Of a stretch of 7,594 bases of DNA, positions 4,552 through 7,594 are shown in pieces (within the stretch, counting starts at the first letter, position 1; every line of letters starts with the position of its first letter). The notes under the pieces are model-generated. The model ran no database searches. It worked only from the letters and a program-made list of their open reading frames with translations, and was not told the DNA's origin. The translations under genes and the position numbers were made by a program. Source of the DNA: Oceanospirillaceae bacterium. GTDB taxonomy: Bacteria; Pseudomonadota; Gammaproteobacteria; Pseudomonadales; Balneatricaceae. The DNA is taken from assembly GCA_023954795.1 (NCBI GenBank), contig JAGSHA010000145.1:1-7594 (forward strand), in the 5' to 3' direction.

Positions 4552-6825
4552 ATGAGCATTGATAACACATCCCTAGCCACCGAACTCGATTTCGACACGC
4601 CAGCGGCCAAACGTCTGCGCAAATTTCGCGCGTTTAAAGACAAGTCGGCTTCTGTTGGTATCGCCTTTGGCGGTATCAGTGTCATCGTCGCAATCCTACT
4701 GATCTTCTTCTACCTGCTGTATGAAGTTGCGCCCCTGTTCCACTCTGCCGAAATCAAACAATGGCAGGTGAACGGTCAGGCTGCAGCACCGTATGAAGCC
4801 CCGGGTCGCGGAAAAACCCTCTATCTGACCATGGAAGAGCAAGCCGAGATTGGTCTGCGTGTAACAGATCAGGGGGAGATCATTTTCTTCGATACACGTA
4901 CCGGAGACATCCTGCAGCAGCAGAATATCCCGGTACCTGCAGGTACGGAGATCACCAGCTTTGCTCTGGCTTCAGACGCCAGCCGCATCTTTGCGGTCGG
5001 TCTGAGCGACGGTAAAGTCCTTGCGATGAAACACAGCTACAAATCCACTTACCCGGATGGCAAACGTGTTATCACTCCATTCCTCGAGTTCCCGTTTGGC
5101 GAAGAGCCTCTCGCTGTAGCCAACAGCCCTGTGACCGAACTGGCACTGAATGGCGATGAAGAAGCATGGCGGATCATCGCCAGTACCGAACAAGGTCTGG
5201 CACTGGCAAACCTGAGCTTTGACGAGAACTTCATCACCGGTGAAGTCGAAACCACGATCGATACTGAAGCGCTGCCAAAATTGCGTGTCCCTGTCAGCAA
5301 GCTACTGCTGATGCCGGATCGCCGCTGGTTGCTGATTTCAGGCAACGACAACAAGCTGGCGGTTATGGATCTCGCCGCGGATGGTTCAGAAACCACTCAG
5401 ATTCTGGATGCGTCTACCGGTAACATCACTGGCTTTAGCTTGCTGCTGGGTGGTAACTCTCTGATGGTCGCCGACGATAATGGCGACATCAGCCAGTGGT
5501 TCCTGATTCGTGACGACAAAAACACCTGGCGTCTGAACAAGATTCGCTCATTTGAAGGCGGTACCGCCGCGATCAATGGCATGTCGATGGAACACCGTCG
5601 TAAAGGTTTTGCCACCATTGATACCAACGGTAGCCTGCGCCTGTATAACTCAACCGCCAACCGCAACGTGCTGACCGAGCAGGTGGTAACAGGCACAGCC
5701 TCTACTATTGCACTGTCTCCGCGCTCTAACGCCTTGCTGGTTGAGCAGGACAATAAACTGTCATTTTGGTTGATCGACAACGAGCACCCGGAAGTATCCT
5801 GGGATGCGTTGTGGGGTGAGGTTTGGTACGAAGGTTATCAGGAACCTGATTACACCTGGCAGTCCTCGGCATCCACTAACGACTTTGAGCCTAAATACAG
5901 CCTGATGCCGCTGGCCTTTGGTACGCTGAAAGCAGCGTTCTACGCCATGCTGCTGGCAACACCGTTGGCAATTTGTGGAGCAATCTACACCGCCTACTTT
6001 ATGGTTCCGGCGCTGCGTCGTAAGGTGAAACCATTCATCGAACTGATGGAAGCACTGCCAACCGTTATTCTGGGTTTCCTGGCGGGTCTCTGGTTGGCAC
6101 CGTTTATGGAAACCAACCTGACCGGCATCTTTGTCTGTCTGTTGATGATACCGGCCGCCATACTGACCTTTGCATTTGCCTGGGCAAGTATGCCTAAGCA
6201 TATCCGCTACCTGATCCCTGAGGGCTGGGATACGGCCATGCTGATCCCGGTAATCATTCTGGCAACCTTCTTTGGTCTCTGGATCGCCGACGGTGTTGAG
6301 CAGGTGCTGTTCGCCGGTGATATGCGCGAATGGATCACAACTGAACTGGGCATCAACTACGACCAGCGTAACGCTCTGGTTGTTGGTATCGCGATGGGCT
6401 TTGCGGTTATCCCAACCATCTTCTCTATCACCGAGGACGCGATCTTCGCCGTACCCAAACACCTGAGTTACGGCTCTCTGGCACTGGGTGCGACCCCATG
6501 GCAGACACTGGTACGCGTTGTGATGCCAACTGCCAGCCCGGGTATTTTCTCAGCGGTGATGATCGGTATGGGTCGTGCGGTAGGCGAAACCATGATCGTA
6601 CTGATGGCAACCGGTAACACCCCCATCATGGACATCAACATCTTTGAAGGTATGCGTACACTGGCAGCAAACATCGCAGTGGAGATGCCGGAATCTGAAG
6701 TGGGCAGTACCCATTTCCGTATTCTGTTCCTGGCGGCCTTTGTGCTCTTCCTGTTCACCTTCATGGTGAATACGTTGGCCGAGACCATTCGTCAGCACCT
6801 TCGCAAGAAGTATGGCTCTCTGTAA
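4552..6825 (+). CDS. pstC: Phosphate ABC transporter permease PstC, long form with periplasmic beta-propeller
   Basis: PstC is one of the two channel-forming subunits of the Pst importer. It has 757 residues, against about 320 in E. coli. The order is a basic cytoplasmic start (1-34), a first membrane helix (about 36-58), a large extracytoplasmic region (about 60-450), then the MetI-type permease core (about 455-750). Core helices lie near 457-480, 499-518, 525-545, 562-582, 607-626, 664-686 and 724-745. The ATPase-coupling EAA loop is clear: YGSLALGATPWQTLVRVVMP (640-659), then SPGIFSAV and GRAVGETM. The extra region contains seven repeats of the pattern strand, turn, strand, D/N-G, strand, starting near 88, 134, 194, 248, 292, 341 and 383, for example SDASRIFAVGLSDGKVLAM (141-159). 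This predicts a seven-bladed WD40/quinoprotein-like propeller. Pseudomonas PstC is also long. pstA follows after 26 bases. Confidence 0.95.
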   Translation: MSIDNTSLATELDFDTPAAKRLRKFRAFKDKSASVGIAFGGISVIVAILLIFFYLLYEVAPLFHSAEIKQWQVNGQAAAPYEAPGRGKTLYLTMEEQAEIGLRVTDQGEIIFFDTRTGDILQQQNIPVPAGTEITSFALASDASRIFAVGLSDGKVLAMKHSYKSTYPDGKRVITPFLEFPFGEEPLAVANSPVTELALNGDEEAWRIIASTEQGLALANLSFDENFITGEVETTIDTEALPKLRVPVSKLLLMPDRRWLLISGNDNKLAVMDLAADGSETTQILDASTGNITGFSLLLGGNSLMVADDNGDISQWFLIRDDKNTWRLNKIRSFEGGTAAINGMSMEHRRKGFATIDTNGSLRLYNSTANRNVLTEQVVTGTASTIALSPRSNALLVEQDNKLSFWLIDNEHPEVSWDALWGEVWYEGYQEPDYTWQSSASTNDFEPKYSLMPLAFGTLKAAFYAMLLATPLAICGAIYTAYFMVPALRRKVKPFIELMEALPTVILGFLAGLWLAPFMETNLTGIFVCLLMIPAAILTFAFAWASMPKHIRYLIPEGWDTAMLIPVIILATFFGLWIADGVEQVLFAGDMREWITTELGINYDQRNALVVGIAMGFAVIPTIFSITEDAIFAVPKHLSYGSLALGATPWQTLVRVVMPTASPGIFSAVMIGMGRAVGETMIVLMATGNTPIMDINIFEGMRTLAANIAVEMPESEVGSTHFRILFLAAFVLFLFTFMVNTLAETIRQHLRKKYGSL

Positions 6826-6851
6826 GCCGGCTTGATTGAGGAATATAACCG

Positions 6852-7594
6852 ATGCGAGTTTCATTAAAAGAATGGACTAAATCCGGCGAGCCGTGGGTTT
6901 GGTTAAACGCCGGTGCCGTTGCGATCTGTCTGATCATGGTGGTTGGCCTGTTGTCCCTGATTGCGGTACGTGGTTTAGGTCACTTCTGGCCTGCCAACAT
7001 CCATCAGGCAGACTACACCGAAAACGGCAACACCCTGCGTATGGCGGGCGAGCTGGTTGAGATTGAAAATGTACCTGCGGCTCAGCTGCGCGAAAGCGGC
7101 GTGAACGTGCCTGAAGGCCTCGAGTTCATGCAGCGAGACCTGATGAAGATTGGTAACCGTGATGTGGGCGGTTCTGACTTTATCTGGGTACTGGACGACT
7201 TCATGCTGAACCGCAGCACACCTGAGATGATGTTTGCGGCAGAACGTCGTGAGTGGGGTAACTTCTACGGTTACCTGCGCAGCCTGAAAGAGAACGGCCA
7301 GGTTGTTGCCAGCCACGATGGTTACGAGAAAAACGCGGAATACATGAATGTCTGGAACAAATTCCAGGCGAGTATCGACCGCGCACTCGATCTGCATCAC
7401 CAGATCGAAGAGATCGAAAAAGACGACATCGGTGCGATCAACTACGAGCTTGAGCGCCTGCGCCTGAAGGAACGCTCACTGCAGCTGAAAGAGGTGACGG
7501 ATCAGTCCCGCTATGCCGAGATCGATCAGCGCCGTAAAGAGCTGGATGTAGAATACCAGAGCCTGCAGCAAGTCCTGCTGGATCTGTACACACA
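6852..7594 (+). CDS. pstA: Phosphate ABC transporter permease PstA, N-terminal part (3' end outside window)
   Basis: This is the partner permease of PstC. 247 residues are visible and the frame runs off the window without a stop. ATG 6852 follows GAGGA by 9 bases and lies 26 bases after the pstC stop, so the two are co-transcribed. A short polar start (MRVSLKEWTKSGEP) leads to one membrane helix (about 16-39). A long extracytoplasmic region follows. It is first globular-looking (about 45-165, with IGNRDVGGSDFIWVLDD at 100-116 and EWGNFYGYLRSLKENG at 134-149). From about 170 to 245 it is strongly charged, heptad-like helix rich in E, K, R, L and Q, a predicted coiled coil. E. coli PstA, about 296 residues, has no such insert; Pseudomonas PstA (about 510 residues) is the closer model. 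The permease core with its EAA loop should lie downstream, then pstB. Confidence 0.93.
   Translation, partial: MRVSLKEWTKSGEPWVWLNAGAVAICLIMVVGLLSLIAVRGLGHFWPANIHQADYTENGNTLRMAGELVEIENVPAAQLRESGVNVPEGLEFMQRDLMKIGNRDVGGSDFIWVLDDFMLNRSTPEMMFAAERREWGNFYGYLRSLKENGQVVASHDGYEKNAEYMNVWNKFQASIDRALDLHHQIEEIEKDDIGAINYELERLRLKERSLQLKEVTDQSRYAEIDQRRKELDVEYQSLQQVLLDLYT

Noticed and set aside
5761..6462. A 233-codon open frame antisense to pstC
   Set aside because: It lies wholly within the conserved propeller end and permease core of pstC, has no ribosome site, and its translation is an unstructured His/Gln/Arg-rich shadow.

Overview
The window is ordinary chromosomal DNA of a gammaproteobacterium. Its UvrD tail is close to the enterobacterial/pseudomonad form, and its Pst genes are of the long Pseudomonas type. 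I would guess an Oceanospirillales- or Pseudomonas-like marine or soil heterotroph, but nothing here fixes the genus. I see no insertion sequence, integrase, phage gene, tRNA, rRNA or CRISPR array.

Layout from left to right. (1) The 3' end of uvrD (DNA helicase II) closes at 558 and is followed by a near-perfect bidirectional terminator at 576-609. (2) The terminator is shared with a convergent minus-strand gene, 624-1133, which encodes a 169-residue cytoplasmic protein I do not recognise and starts at TTG behind a good AGGAG. (3) A 169-base divergent spacer leads to 1303-2532 (+), a polytopic membrane protein that fuses SpmA-like and SpmB-like nucleoside-recognition (Gate) halves. (4) A 137-base convergent spacer with two dyads separates it from a minus-strand YciA-type hotdog acyl-CoA thioesterase, best started at 3071. 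(5) About 350 bases without a gene carry a textbook PhoB promoter: a Pho box at 3336-3353 and a -10 exactly 10 bases later. (6) The promoter drives the phosphate-specific transport operon pstS (3418-4389), pstC (4552-6825) and pstA (6852 to beyond the window edge).

The Pst genes work together. PstS captures phosphate in the periplasm and delivers it to the PstC/PstA inner-membrane channel; the ATPase PstB, and usually PhoU, would be expected just downstream of the window. PstS is needed in large excess over the permease. The sequence shows several ways to achieve this: a PhoB promoter, extreme codon bias in pstS (all Leu CTG, all Arg CGT), and two hairpins between pstS and pstC.

The most interesting feature is architectural. 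Both permease subunits carry a large extra domain directly after their first membrane segment: a predicted seven-bladed beta-propeller in PstC and a coiled-coil-rich domain in PstA. E. coli PstC and PstA lack both. I found no convincing wholly new system.
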